From an uncultured Ezakiella sp. (GTDB lineage: Bacteria; Bacillota; Clostridia; Tissierellales; Peptoniphilaceae), in assembly GCA_947293975.1 (NCBI GenBank), contig CAMYPV010000047.1:1-9984 (forward strand): a DNA stretch of 9,984 nt, given 5' to 3'. Positions 1-5,569 of this stretch are shown here, in pieces; the stretch's first letter is position 1, and each line of letters starts with the position of its first letter. The position numbers were made by a program, and so were the translations under genes. The notes under the pieces were generated by a model. That model did no database searches. It was not told where the DNA came from and worked only from the letters and a program-made list of their open reading frames with translations.

Positions 1-1022
1 AAGCTGAAGACAAAAAAGAAGAAGTTAAAGCTGAAGACAAAAAAGAAGAAGTTAAAGCTGAAGACAAAAAAGAAGAAGTTAAGAAAGAAGCTGTTAAGGC
101 AGAAGCTGAAGTAACTTTCCAAGAAGTTCTACTTGACGGTGTAAAAATTGAATTAGGTGCATACTTAATCAATCAAAGAAACTATGTTAAACTACGTGAC
201 GTAGCTGCAATTTTAGCTGCAACAGATGCTAAGTACAATGTAGATTTTGACAAAGAAAAGAAACAAGTTGTAATCAAAACAGGTGAAGCTTACGAAAAAC
301 AAGAAAAAGATTTAACACCACTTGCAAAAGGTAAACAAGTTGCTGTAATTTCTGAACAAAATTTCATGTTCAATGGCGAAGAAAAAGCTGTTGAAACAGC
401 TCTAATCAACCAAAACAACTACCTACAACTAAGACAACTTGGTGAACTTGTAGGATTTGGTGTAAATTACAACAAAGAAACAAAAGCTATCGAATTAACA
501 AGCAAGAAAGCAGAAGCAACAGAAGAAAAAGCTGAAGACAAAAAAGCTGAAGCTAAAGAAGAAAAGAAAGAAGAAGCTAAAGAAGAAGTTGTAGAACCTT
601 TTGTAAATCTTTCAGAAAAGAAAGAATTAAAAGCTGAAGAACAAGAAAAACTTGTTAAAGCTATTACAGAAAAAATTGCTGAAAACAAAGAAGCTGGTGC
701 AGTTAAAAACATCACTCTAACAAAAGTTACAGAAGAAAAGAAAGACGACAAAGTTGTTGTAACTTATGAAGGAACAGCAAAAGCTGAACACAAAGATTTT
801 ACATTTGTAGTTGTTGAAGAAGCAGACAAAGTTGAAGTTAAACTTGAAGAAGTTGCTCCACTTGAAAAGAAAATGGAAGAAATGAAAGACAAAGCTGCTG
901 AAATGAAAGACAAAGCTGAAGAAAAAGCTAAAGAAACTGTTGAAAATTTAAAAGAAGCTGCTAAAAAAGTTGGCGAAAAAGCTGGCGAAAAAGCTAAAGA
1001 AATTTTAAAAAAAGTTAAATAA
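1..1022 (+). CDS. Lys/Glu-rich surface protein with two copper-amine-oxidase-N-like domains (5' partial)
   Basis: The reading frame is open from the left edge (first full codon at 3) to TAA at 1020-1022, giving 339 visible residues; the start and any signal peptide lie outside. Order of parts: three AEDKKEEVK repeats (residues 1-27); a first domain of the copper amine oxidase N-terminal type (PF07833-like, about 37-97), recognised by a strand-turn start (LLDGV) and the YLINQRNYVKLRDVA core; a second, similar domain (about 110-170) with ALINQNNYLQLRQLG; a Glu/Lys/Ala linker (168-195); a small alpha/beta-looking segment (198-288); and a highly charged helical tail (291-339) with MKDKA-type and GEKA repeats. 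In Firmicutes such domains occur in secreted or wall-associated proteins and usually bind no copper, so the name is historical. Codon use differs from the genes that follow (many CTA, AAC and CAA codons, GCT/GAA runs), which fits strong expression. The function is unknown; a cell-surface structural or adhesive role is an inference. Confidence 0.8.
   Translation, partial: AEDKKEEVKAEDKKEEVKAEDKKEEVKKEAVKAEAEVTFQEVLLDGVKIELGAYLINQRNYVKLRDVAAILAATDAKYNVDFDKEKKQVVIKTGEAYEKQEKDLTPLAKGKQVAVISEQNFMFNGEEKAVETALINQNNYLQLRQLGELVGFGVNYNKETKAIELTSKKAEATEEKAEDKKAEAKEEKKEEAKEEVVEPFVNLSEKKELKAEEQEKLVKAITEKIAENKEAGAVKNITLTKVTEEKKDDKVVVTYEGTAKAEHKDFTFVVVEEADKVEVKLEEVAPLEKKMEEMKDKAAEMKDKAEEKAKETVENLKEAAKKVGEKAGEKAKEILKKVK
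3..83 (+). repeat. 27-bp tandem repeat, three copies, in-frame
   Basis: Three consecutive 27-base units (3-29, 30-56, 57-83) encode AEDKKEEVK. The first two are identical and the third differs only in its last base (AAG for AAA). The two bases at the window edge match the end of another unit, so the array probably continues leftwards. The unit length is a multiple of three, so copy-number changes keep the reading frame. Confidence 0.95.
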
Positions 1023-1031
1023 GATTTTTCA

Positions 1032-1056
1032 AACGGCCCTTCGGGGTCGTTTTTTT
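1032..1056 (+). terminator. Rho-independent terminator of the surface protein gene
   Basis: The arms AACGGCCC (1032-1039) and GGGTCGTT (1044-1051) form an 8-bp stem with one G-T pair around a TTCG tetraloop, followed by a run of T residues to 1056. It lies 9 nt after the stop codon. Confidence 0.93.
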
Positions 1057-1069
1057 ATACATAAAATTG

Positions 1070-1078
1070 TGGTATAAT
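1070..1078 (+). promoter_or_regulatory. Extended -10 promoter for the amidohydrolase gene
   Basis: TATAAT at 1073-1078 is preceded by TG one base upstream (1070-1071), an extended -10. The -35 position falls in the T-run of the preceding terminator and has no good match, so recognition would depend on the extended -10. The predicted transcript start near 1085 leaves a 5' UTR of about 43 nt before the AGAGG ribosome binding site at 1118-1122. Confidence 0.65.
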
Positions 1079-1127
1079 GTGTGTGGATATTTGACTTTAA
1101 TAAGCTCAAAATTTTTTAGAGGTATAT

Positions 1128-2312
1128 ATGATTGATTTAATAAAAACAAGAAGATATTTTCACCAATTCCCAGAGATTGGCTTTGAAGAGATCAAGACAA
1201 CAAGAGAAATTATAAAAATTTTAGAAAATATGAATTGCAAATTTTTTTATGGCAGAAATATTTACAAAGACGCAGGCTACACTGATGACAAAGATATTTT
1301 AGAAAGCGATTTAGAAAGCGGGAAGACAGGTGTGCTTGCAGTTGTTGGAGATGGGCCATATATTTTTGTGCGTGCAGACATTGACGGTTTGCCAGTTAGC
1401 GAGTCCAAAAACAAAGAGCATATTCCATTTAAAGAGGGCTTTAGCTCTTCAAAAAATATGCACGCATGTGGACACGACGGACATATTACACTTGGCATTG
1501 CGATGGTTGAATATTTTATGGAGAATAATATTTCTGGCAAGGTGTTGTTTCAACCAGCAGAGGAAGGCGTGCTTGGTGCAATAAGCATGGATCTGGATTT
1601 TATTTTAAGCGATTGCAAGTCTGCGATTGGATTTCACATTGGCTTGGGTCAAGAAAAAGGAACAATTGGAGTTGGCAGCACGAATTTTATGGCGTCAGTA
1701 AAAATGGACGTGGAATTTTCAGGACGCTCTGCACACGCATGCAACAGCCCACAAATTGGTGCGAGTGCTTTTAATATGGCAATTGCTTTTAACGCGTTGG
1801 CAACTGAGCTTCAAAACGATAGCCGTGGTAGAAAGGTCTTTAATGTCGGACAAATTCACGGCGGCGAGGCTGACAACATAGTGATGAAAAATTGCACGCT
1901 TGGCATTGATATGCGCGCAACACAAAGCTATTTGCTGGACGAGATGATTAAAAACGTAGAGCGAATTGCAATCAGTGTTGCAAGTGCAAGAGACGGCAGT
2001 TTTAAAATGAAATTAAAAGGTAGAGCTGAGAGCTATATCGAGGACGATTTCAAACTTGTGAATGAAATTTCTGACGATTTGAACAAAAACAATATAAATA
2101 CTACAAAGCTACCTGATTTTGGTGCAAGTGAAGATGTCACGACATATCTAAATTATGTAAAGGCGCACGGTGGCAAGGGAATTCATTTGCTTTTGGGCGC
2201 TGACTTAAAAGGACCACATCACAGCGATTGCTTTGATTTTGATGATAAAGAACTGGAATTTTATCTAAAAGCTTTAAAAATAGTAGCAGGGAAAATGCTA
2301 ACAGAAAATTGA
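1128..2312 (+). CDS. M20 family metallo-amidohydrolase, AbgA-like
   Basis: This 394-residue protein is a dinuclear metal hydrolase that should cleave an amide bond in a small N-acyl or peptide-like substrate in the cytoplasm; no signal peptide is visible. M20 signatures appear in order: FHQFPEIGFEE (11-21), RADIDGLPV (82-90), HACGHDGH (112-119, with C114 and H116 as likely metal ligands), QPAEEG (142-147, with catalytic and metal-binding Glu), GFH (168-170), SGRSAHA in the lid/dimerisation domain (about 181-295), GASEDVT (332-338) and the late His pair HH (364-365). The 30-residue insertion after residue 40 and the GASED motif resemble p-aminobenzoyl-glutamate hydrolase subunit A, though other M20D amidohydrolases cannot be excluded. 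No AbgB partner is present here. The start is set by AGAGG five bases upstream of ATG. All expected catalytic residues look intact, so the family call is firm and the substrate is not. Confidence 0.9.
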   Translation: MIDLIKTRRYFHQFPEIGFEEIKTTREIIKILENMNCKFFYGRNIYKDAGYTDDKDILESDLESGKTGVLAVVGDGPYIFVRADIDGLPVSESKNKEHIPFKEGFSSSKNMHACGHDGHITLGIAMVEYFMENNISGKVLFQPAEEGVLGAISMDLDFILSDCKSAIGFHIGLGQEKGTIGVGSTNFMASVKMDVEFSGRSAHACNSPQIGASAFNMAIAFNALATELQNDSRGRKVFNVGQIHGGEADNIVMKNCTLGIDMRATQSYLLDEMIKNVERIAISVASARDGSFKMKLKGRAESYIEDDFKLVNEISDDLNKNNINTTKLPDFGASEDVTTYLNYVKAHGGKGIHLLLGADLKGPHHSDCFDFDDKELEFYLKALKIVAGKMLTEN

Positions 2313-2346
2313 TTTTAAGAGCTTGACAATATTAGTGGAGTTAAGA

Positions 2347-2751
2347 ATGCACATAAAAGAATACACAGAATTCAAATATGACGAGATAAAAAAGCTTTAT
2401 ACAGAGGTTGGATGGACGGCGTATACAGATAATATGCATGCCTTAGAAGAAGGCTATAAGAGATCTCTTAAAACACTTGCCGCATACGATGGGGATGAAT
2501 TATTAGGAATAATACGTGCAGTGGGAGATGGATTTACAATTGTTTTTATACAGGATATTTTGGTATTCCCACAAAAACAAGGGCAAGGAATTGGCACAGC
2601 ATTAATTAAAGCCATGCTTGATTTATATCCTCATGTTAGACAAATTGAGTTGGCAACTGATAGTACACAAGAGATGATTGCATTCTACAAATCGGTAGGC
2701 TTTAAAGAATATTCAGAAGTTGGATGCTTAGGATTTATGAGATTAATTTAA
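2347..2751 (+). CDS. GNAT family N-acetyltransferase
   Basis: The 134-residue protein is a single-domain GNAT that would transfer an acetyl group from acetyl-CoA to an unidentified amine. Motif A is clear: strands FIQDILVFP (67-75), then QGQGIG (78-83), the pyrophosphate-binding loop of the Q/R-x-x-G-x-G/A type, then helix TALIKAM. The C-terminal FYKSVGF (113-119) is the usual end motif. I chose ATG 2347 because GGAG (2337-2340) lies six bases upstream; an in-frame TTG at 2323 has no suitable site. The gene begins 34 nt after the amidohydrolase with no terminator between them, so the two are probably cotranscribed. The terminator at 2797-2825 ends the transcript. Nothing in the sequence identifies the substrate. 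Confidence 0.9.
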   Translation: MHIKEYTEFKYDEIKKLYTEVGWTAYTDNMHALEEGYKRSLKTLAAYDGDELLGIIRAVGDGFTIVFIQDILVFPQKQGQGIGTALIKAMLDLYPHVRQIELATDSTQEMIAFYKSVGFKEYSEVGCLGFMRLI

Positions 2752-2791
2752 TTTTTTATTATATGTATGAAAATGTTTTTTTAATGCACAC

Positions 2792-2825
2792 AAAAAGCGA
2801 GAGTTCTTGTACTCTCGCATTTTTT
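2792..2825. terminator. Bidirectional Rho-independent terminator between convergent genes
   Basis: A perfect 8-bp stem, GCGAGAGT (2797-2804) with ACTCTCGC (2811-2818), has a 6-nt loop. A T-run follows on the plus strand (2820-2825) and an A-run precedes it (2792-2796), which is a T-run for minus-strand transcription. It serves the GNAT gene from the left and the ABC-F gene from the right. On the minus strand it starts 3 nt past the ABC-F stop codon. Confidence 0.92.
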
Positions 2826-2827
2826 AT

Positions 2828-4312
2828 TTATAATTCTTTAAGTCCGTCGGGATTTAATTCGTAGATTTTATCACATACATTTGTTAAAAATGATCTGTCG
2901 TGTGATATTGCAAAGATTGCTCCGCTGAAATTTGCGAAAACATTGTTTAGTTCATCAATTGAAAGCGGGGAAAAATTTCGCGTAGGTTCGTCTAAAAGCA
3001 AAACATTTGCACCAGTTAAATCGAGTTTGGTTAAAATTATTTTCGCTCTCTGTCCTGGACTTAAATCGCCTATCTTACGATTGATTTCATCTCTTGAAAA
3101 TTTGACGCTTGATAGATAAGTCATAATCTTTGTCCGCTCGTACTTGGTCCCGTCTACCGATAGAAATTCGTAGGCTTTTTTATTGTAATCCAAAATTTCT
3201 CGGTAATCTTGAGTCATAACGCCAAGATTAATATCGGTACGATTTTTAAGCATATCTATTAGCGCACGAAAAAGAGTTGTTTTACCGACGCCGTTTTTGC
3301 CGATTATACCAATTTTATCCTGTCCATAAAAATTTAAATTGATATTCTTTGCTAAAAAATGATCATCAATTTTTAATTCGTAGTCGACAAGATTTATTAC
3401 AGACTTGCTTGGAGGCAGCGGCTCATAGTTAGAGAATTTTATTAAGATGCTATCCTCAACTTCTGGAATTTCAACAAAATTTTCAGCCTCTCTTTCAAAA
3501 CGTCTCTTTGTTGATTTGACAGCGTGCATTTTCTTTGCCAAAATTCTTCCGCCAGCAGGGTCGGCTCGACTGATGACATTTAGTTCGTGGTCGACTCTTT
3601 GGTAAATTTGCTGCAGCTTTTCCATTTTATTTTTGTAATCTGCTCTTTGCTTGTTGGCAATTCTTAAATCTCTTTCGTACTTACGATTTTTTCTGTCAAT
3701 AAAATCCTCGTATGATATAGGCATAAAAACAGATTTTTTGCCAAGATTTACAATGCCTTCTGCGGTTGCTTTTAAAAGTTCAGTATCGTGAGAAATGTAT
3801 AAAATTGCAAGATCTGAATTTTTGATAAAATCTTCCAACCAATAAACAGTTTCTAAGTCTAAATCGTTTGAAGGTTCATCGAGCAATAATAAATCCGGCT
3901 CGTTCATTAAAACTTTTAAGAGTGCGAGCTTAATTTTCTCTCCGCCTGATAAATCTTTGATTTTGATTTGCCGATTAATAAATTCTTCGTTCAAATTCAA
4001 TTCGTCCAAGAGTTCATAGAAGATTTGATAGTTTATTTGACCCAAAAATTCATCAATGCTTAAATCGTAATAAGCATCCAAATTTTGCGGCAGATATCCA
4101 GTGACAAATGAATTTTTTATTGAACCTGTCATTTCCAAATAATCGTGGATGGACGGATCGTTTAAGATGCACTTTAAAATCGAACTCTTGCCAGCTCCTT
4201 CCTCACCAATGATTGCGATTTTGTCGCCAGCTTTTACTAAAAACGATAAATCGCTTACCAAAACTTTTAAATCCCTTAGGTTTCTTATACTTAAATTATT
4301 TACTTGTAACAT
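2828..4312 (-). CDS. ABC-F family ATPase (ribosome-associated, possible antibiotic resistance type)
   Basis: The 494-residue protein has two ABC ATPase domains in one chain and no membrane segments, the mark of ABC-F proteins, which act on the ribosomal E-site rather than as transporters. First domain: Walker A GEEGAGKSS (36-44), signature LSGGE (121-125), Walker B LLLLDEP (141-147), switch His H175. Linker: a charged, predicted coiled-coil segment (about 205-290) with the turn ISRADPAGGR (247-256), the position of the peptidyl-transferase-contacting loop. Second domain: Walker A GKNGVGKTT (338-346), signature LSPGQ (417-421), Walker B VLLLDEPT (437-444) followed by RNFSPLS, switch His H471. 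Both catalytic Glu residues are present. Length and layout fit housekeeping and resistance ABC-Fs alike; the regulated-looking leader favours the latter, which is an inference. AGGAGG lies four bases before the ATG. Confidence 0.93.
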   Translation of the reverse strand: MLQVNNLSIRNLRDLKVLVSDLSFLVKAGDKIAIIGEEGAGKSSILKCILNDPSIHDYLEMTGSIKNSFVTGYLPQNLDAYYDLSIDEFLGQINYQIFYELLDELNLNEEFINRQIKIKDLSGGEKIKLALLKVLMNEPDLLLLDEPSNDLDLETVYWLEDFIKNSDLAILYISHDTELLKATAEGIVNLGKKSVFMPISYEDFIDRKNRKYERDLRIANKQRADYKNKMEKLQQIYQRVDHELNVISRADPAGGRILAKKMHAVKSTKRRFEREAENFVEIPEVEDSILIKFSNYEPLPPSKSVINLVDYELKIDDHFLAKNINLNFYGQDKIGIIGKNGVGKTTLFRALIDMLKNRTDINLGVMTQDYREILDYNKKAYEFLSVDGTKYERTKIMTYLSSVKFSRDEINRKIGDLSPGQRAKIILTKLDLTGANVLLLDEPTRNFSPLSIDELNNVFANFSGAIFAISHDRSFLTNVCDKIYELNPDGLKEL

Positions 4313-4443
4313 ATTTCCTCCTTATTTTAAGTTATAAGGCGGATTTGTTGGACACAAATTCCGCATGTGTTTTTGATCTGTGCCCTCGTTTGAAGGCTAT
4401 TAAGCCATAATTGTCATTTTGACACTTCCTTTCTATAGATTAT
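4313..4443 (-). promoter_or_regulatory. Structured mRNA leader of the ABC-F gene (candidate translation attenuator)
   Basis: About 131 nt separate the predicted transcript start (near 4443) from the ABC-F start. In transcript order I see a Shine-Dalgarno (4432-4425), a five-codon ORF (4417-4400), a 6-bp hairpin GCCTTC/GAGGGC (4397-4382), a 10-bp hairpin with one bulge, GCGGAATTTGT/ACAAATCCGC (4364-4339), then CCTTAT/ATAAGG (4339-4320), which covers the AAGG of the ABC-F ribosome binding site AAGGAGG. No hairpin is followed by a T-run, so any control would act on translation rather than termination. The first hairpin lies within the footprint of a ribosome stalled on the short ORF. The structures are by eye and unfolded by software. 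Confidence 0.6.
4400..4417 (-). CDS. Putative leader peptide MTIMA upstream of ABC-F
   Basis: On the minus strand ATG (4417-4415) opens a five-codon frame, M-T-I-M-A, closed by TAA (4402-4400). AAAGGAAG (4432-4425) ends seven bases before the ATG, a proper ribosome binding site. Short translated leaders with strong initiation sites precede many drug-inducible ribosome-protection and rRNA-methylase genes, where stalling exposes the downstream start. By that analogy this peptide may act as a sensor rather than have a function of its own. A small hairpin TGTCA/TGACA (4424-4412) spans its start codon. I do not recognise this peptide from a described system. Confidence 0.55.
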   Translation of the reverse strand: MTIMA

Positions 4444-4449
4444 GTTTAA

Positions 4450-4478
4450 ATTATAACATTAGAAATGTGTTTTTACAA
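4450..4478 (-). promoter_or_regulatory. Promoter of the ABC-F transcript
   Basis: Read on the minus strand: TTGTAA (-35, 4478-4473), a 17-bp spacer, TATAAT (-10, 4455-4450), with TG one base before the -10 (extended -10). This near-consensus sigma-A promoter points away from the tRNA promoter; the two -35 boxes are about 20 bp apart. Confidence 0.85.
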
Positions 4479-4497
4479 ACCACAGCGTAAATTTCAT

Positions 4498-4526
4498 TTG
4501 ACAAAAAAATGAAAATCATTTATAAT
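4498..4526 (+). promoter_or_regulatory. Consensus promoter of the tRNA-Ser / SRP RNA unit
   Basis: TTGACA (4498-4503), exactly 17 bp, then TATAAT (4521-4526): a perfect sigma-A consensus. The predicted start near 4533 leaves only about 4 nt before the mature tRNA 5' end. This fits a strong stable-RNA promoter. Confidence 0.95.
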
Positions 4527-4536
4527 TGAAGTCTAT

Positions 4537-4626
4537 GGAGAGATGGCCGAGTGGTTGAAGGCGCCCGCCTGGAAAGCGAGTATACGCTAAAACGTATCGA
4601 GGGTTCGAATCCCTCTCTCTCCGCCA
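4537..4626 (+). tRNA. tRNA-Ser (anticodon GGA, CCA encoded)
   Basis: All arms of a class II tRNA can be folded: acceptor GGAGAGA/TCTCTCC (4537-4543 with 4616-4622), discriminator G, encoded CCA (4624-4626); D-stem GCC/GGC; anticodon loop CTGGAAA with GGA at 4571-4573, reading UCC and UCU; a long variable arm ATACG/CGTAT typical of serine tRNAs; T-arm GAGGG/CCCTC with TTCGAAT loop. The anticodon stem CCCGC/GCGAG has one C-A mismatch at the 28-42 pair. The SRP RNA begins immediately after CCA with no intervening terminator, so the two are cotranscribed. Confidence 0.97.
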
Positions 4627-4899
4627 TGGTGCAAGATGGGGGAGTAGCGGTTCCTTGTAATCTGCAATCCGCTATAGCAGAGTCTAAAGTCGTCAGAGGG
4701 CTTTTGTGGTCGGAGGCGGTAATGGTATCTTGGTGTTGATATATTGGACCTATTTGCAACGTTGAAGAGCGCCGAACCTCGTCAGGTCAGGAATGAAGCA
4801 GCGATAAGCGTTTCTTGCGTGTGACAAATAGCCATCCTTATGGAGCCAAGTGCCACTATGCGCACGGTTGCGACTGTTCGAAGGCGAACCGCACCTACA
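4627..4899 (+). ncRNA. ffs: Signal recognition particle RNA, long Gram-positive type with Alu domain
   Basis: This RNA binds Ffh and guides ribosomes making membrane or secreted proteins to the membrane. The 5' part matches the Bacillus-type Alu domain: GGGGGAGTAGCGG, TGTAA (4656-4660, the UGUNR-type motif) and CTGCAATCCGCT. Domain IV is clear at 4781-4802: GTCAGG, then TCA-GGAA-TGA (GGAA tetraloop), then AGCAGC, which is the Ffh-binding asymmetric/symmetric loop region. The terminal helix GGTGC (4628-4632) with GCACC (4891-4895) sets the approximate ends; both boundaries are uncertain by several bases. The length of about 270 nt matches long SRP RNAs rather than the 4.5S form. It lies directly after tRNA-Ser and before a strong terminator. 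The downstream neighbour is not dnaX, which follows this RNA in Bacillus. Confidence 0.93.
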
Positions 4900-4902
4900 T
4901 AT

Positions 4903-4929
4903 ACCTCATCATTTTTGATGGGGTTTTTT
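4903..4929 (+). terminator. Rho-independent terminator of the SRP RNA transcript
   Basis: CCTCATCA (4904-4911) pairs with TGATGGGG (4916-4923), 8 bp with one G-T pair and a TTTT loop, followed by six T residues (4924-4929). The A4903-T4924 pair can extend the stem. Confidence 0.93.
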
Positions 4930-4946
4930 ATTGCAAAAATTGCAAT
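4930..4946. promoter_or_regulatory. 17-bp perfect palindrome upstream of the operon promoter (possible operator)
   Basis: ATTGCAA and TTGCAAT are perfect inverted copies (7-3-7) around AAA. The site sits between the SRP RNA terminator and the -35 box at 4954 of the following operon. Its position and symmetry suit a dimeric regulator, but no T-run follows and no regulator gene is visible here; it could also be chance in AT-rich DNA. Confidence 0.35.
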
Positions 4947-4953
4947 TTCTGTG

Positions 4954-4982
4954 TTGATAAAGAGTCTTAGTTGTGATAAAAT
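4954..4982 (+). promoter_or_regulatory. Promoter of the hutD-like to chrA-like operon
   Basis: TTGATA (4954-4959), 17 bp, then TAAAAT (4977-4982), with TG one base before the -10 (extended -10). The predicted transcript start near 4989 would leave about 11 nt of 5' UTR, with GGAGG (4990-4994) at its very beginning. Confidence 0.7.
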
Positions 4983-4999
4983 AATGGTTGGAGGATATT

Positions 5000-5569
5000 A
5001 TGAATCTGTTTAAAATAGATAATTTTAAGAGAGTTAAGCATGATTGGGGTTATAGTGATGAGTTTTTTATTTTTCCTGTCGGTGCTAGTCTCTCGGATGA
5101 TTTTAAAATTAGACTTTCTCGTTTAAAAATCGATAAAACTGAGGAAGGTTTTGATAAAAATAATGGCTTTAGGCGTTTTCTTGTGCCTATTTCAAACAAT
5201 TTTGCACTTAATTACAACAATTCAAAGATGCTAATTAGAAAGCAAAGCACTTTTAGATTTAAAGGCTCGGACGATGTGGAGGCTTTAAGTGAGGGCGTGG
5301 TTTTTAACATGATGCTTTCTGAAGATTTGGACGGTAAGCTTGAGGTTGTTAAGTTTAAGGATAAATTGATTGTTAAAGACGATTTTTTGGCTGACAAGAT
5401 TTTGTTTTGCTACAATCTTGGCGAAGAACTAAAAATCGAATCTTTCGGCAAGAGTTTGAGCTTAAAGCAGGATGAGTTTGCTATAATAATTCCTAGTGAT
5501 AAATACGAAATCGAATTTATTCCTAGCGAAAATGAAAATGCTATTATATGGGGTAAGGTTATTTTATGA
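5000..5569 (+). CDS. HutD/Ves family cupin-like protein
   Basis: The 189-residue protein resembles the HutD/Ves family (PF05962), small bicupin-like proteins of unclear biochemical role, some linked to histidine use or cold response. Seen here, in family order: an early W16, FPVG (25-28), DDFKIRLS (33-40, family pattern dF-x-x-R-x-S), FRRFLVPISNNFAL (57-70, pattern R-x-l-x-x-L-x-G), FRFKGSDDVEAL (85-96, pattern F-x-F-x-G-d), and VVFNMMLSED (100-109, pattern D-x-N-x-M). The usual glycine-rich WxNGGG segment is not conserved, so this is a divergent member. The start is ATG 5000, with GGAGG five bases upstream; an in-frame TTG at 4988 would place that site inside the gene. It is the first gene of the operon and overlaps the next by 4 nt. 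There are no histidine-utilisation genes nearby, so a hut role is not implied. Confidence 0.72.
   Translation: MNLFKIDNFKRVKHDWGYSDEFFIFPVGASLSDDFKIRLSRLKIDKTEEGFDKNNGFRRFLVPISNNFALNYNNSKMLIRKQSTFRFKGSDDVEALSEGVVFNMMLSEDLDGKLEVVKFKDKLIVKDDFLADKILFCYNLGEELKIESFGKSLSLKQDEFAIIIPSDKYEIEFIPSENENAIIWGKVIL

Noticed and set aside
3..83. Direct repeats considered as a CRISPR array
   Set aside because: The units are contiguous with no spacers and stay in frame inside a protein gene.
467..751. Minus-strand frame of 94 codons rich in Ser and Phe
   Set aside because: Shadow of the GAA/AAA/GCT-rich codons of the surface protein gene; no ribosome binding site and no family resemblance.
2323..2346. TTGACA at 2323-2328, possible -35 box, and TTG as GNAT start
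   Set aside because: No -10-like sequence lies 16-18 bp downstream, and ATG 2347 has a well-placed GGAG, so neither a promoter nor the TTG start is supported.
4213..4410. Plus-strand frames of about 62-65 codons across the ABC-F start and leader
   Set aside because: They overlap the ABC-F gene and its leader antisense, with no ribosome binding site or recognisable domain.
4313..4443. ABC-F leader considered as a metabolite riboswitch
   Set aside because: No recognisable aptamer core; the short ORF with its own ribosome binding site explains the layout better. A covariance search could still change this.
4520..4759. 79-codon minus-strand frame containing REGFEPS-like residues
   Set aside because: It is antisense to tRNA-Ser and the SRP RNA; this peptide pattern is a well-known false protein arising from the reverse strand of serine tRNA genes.
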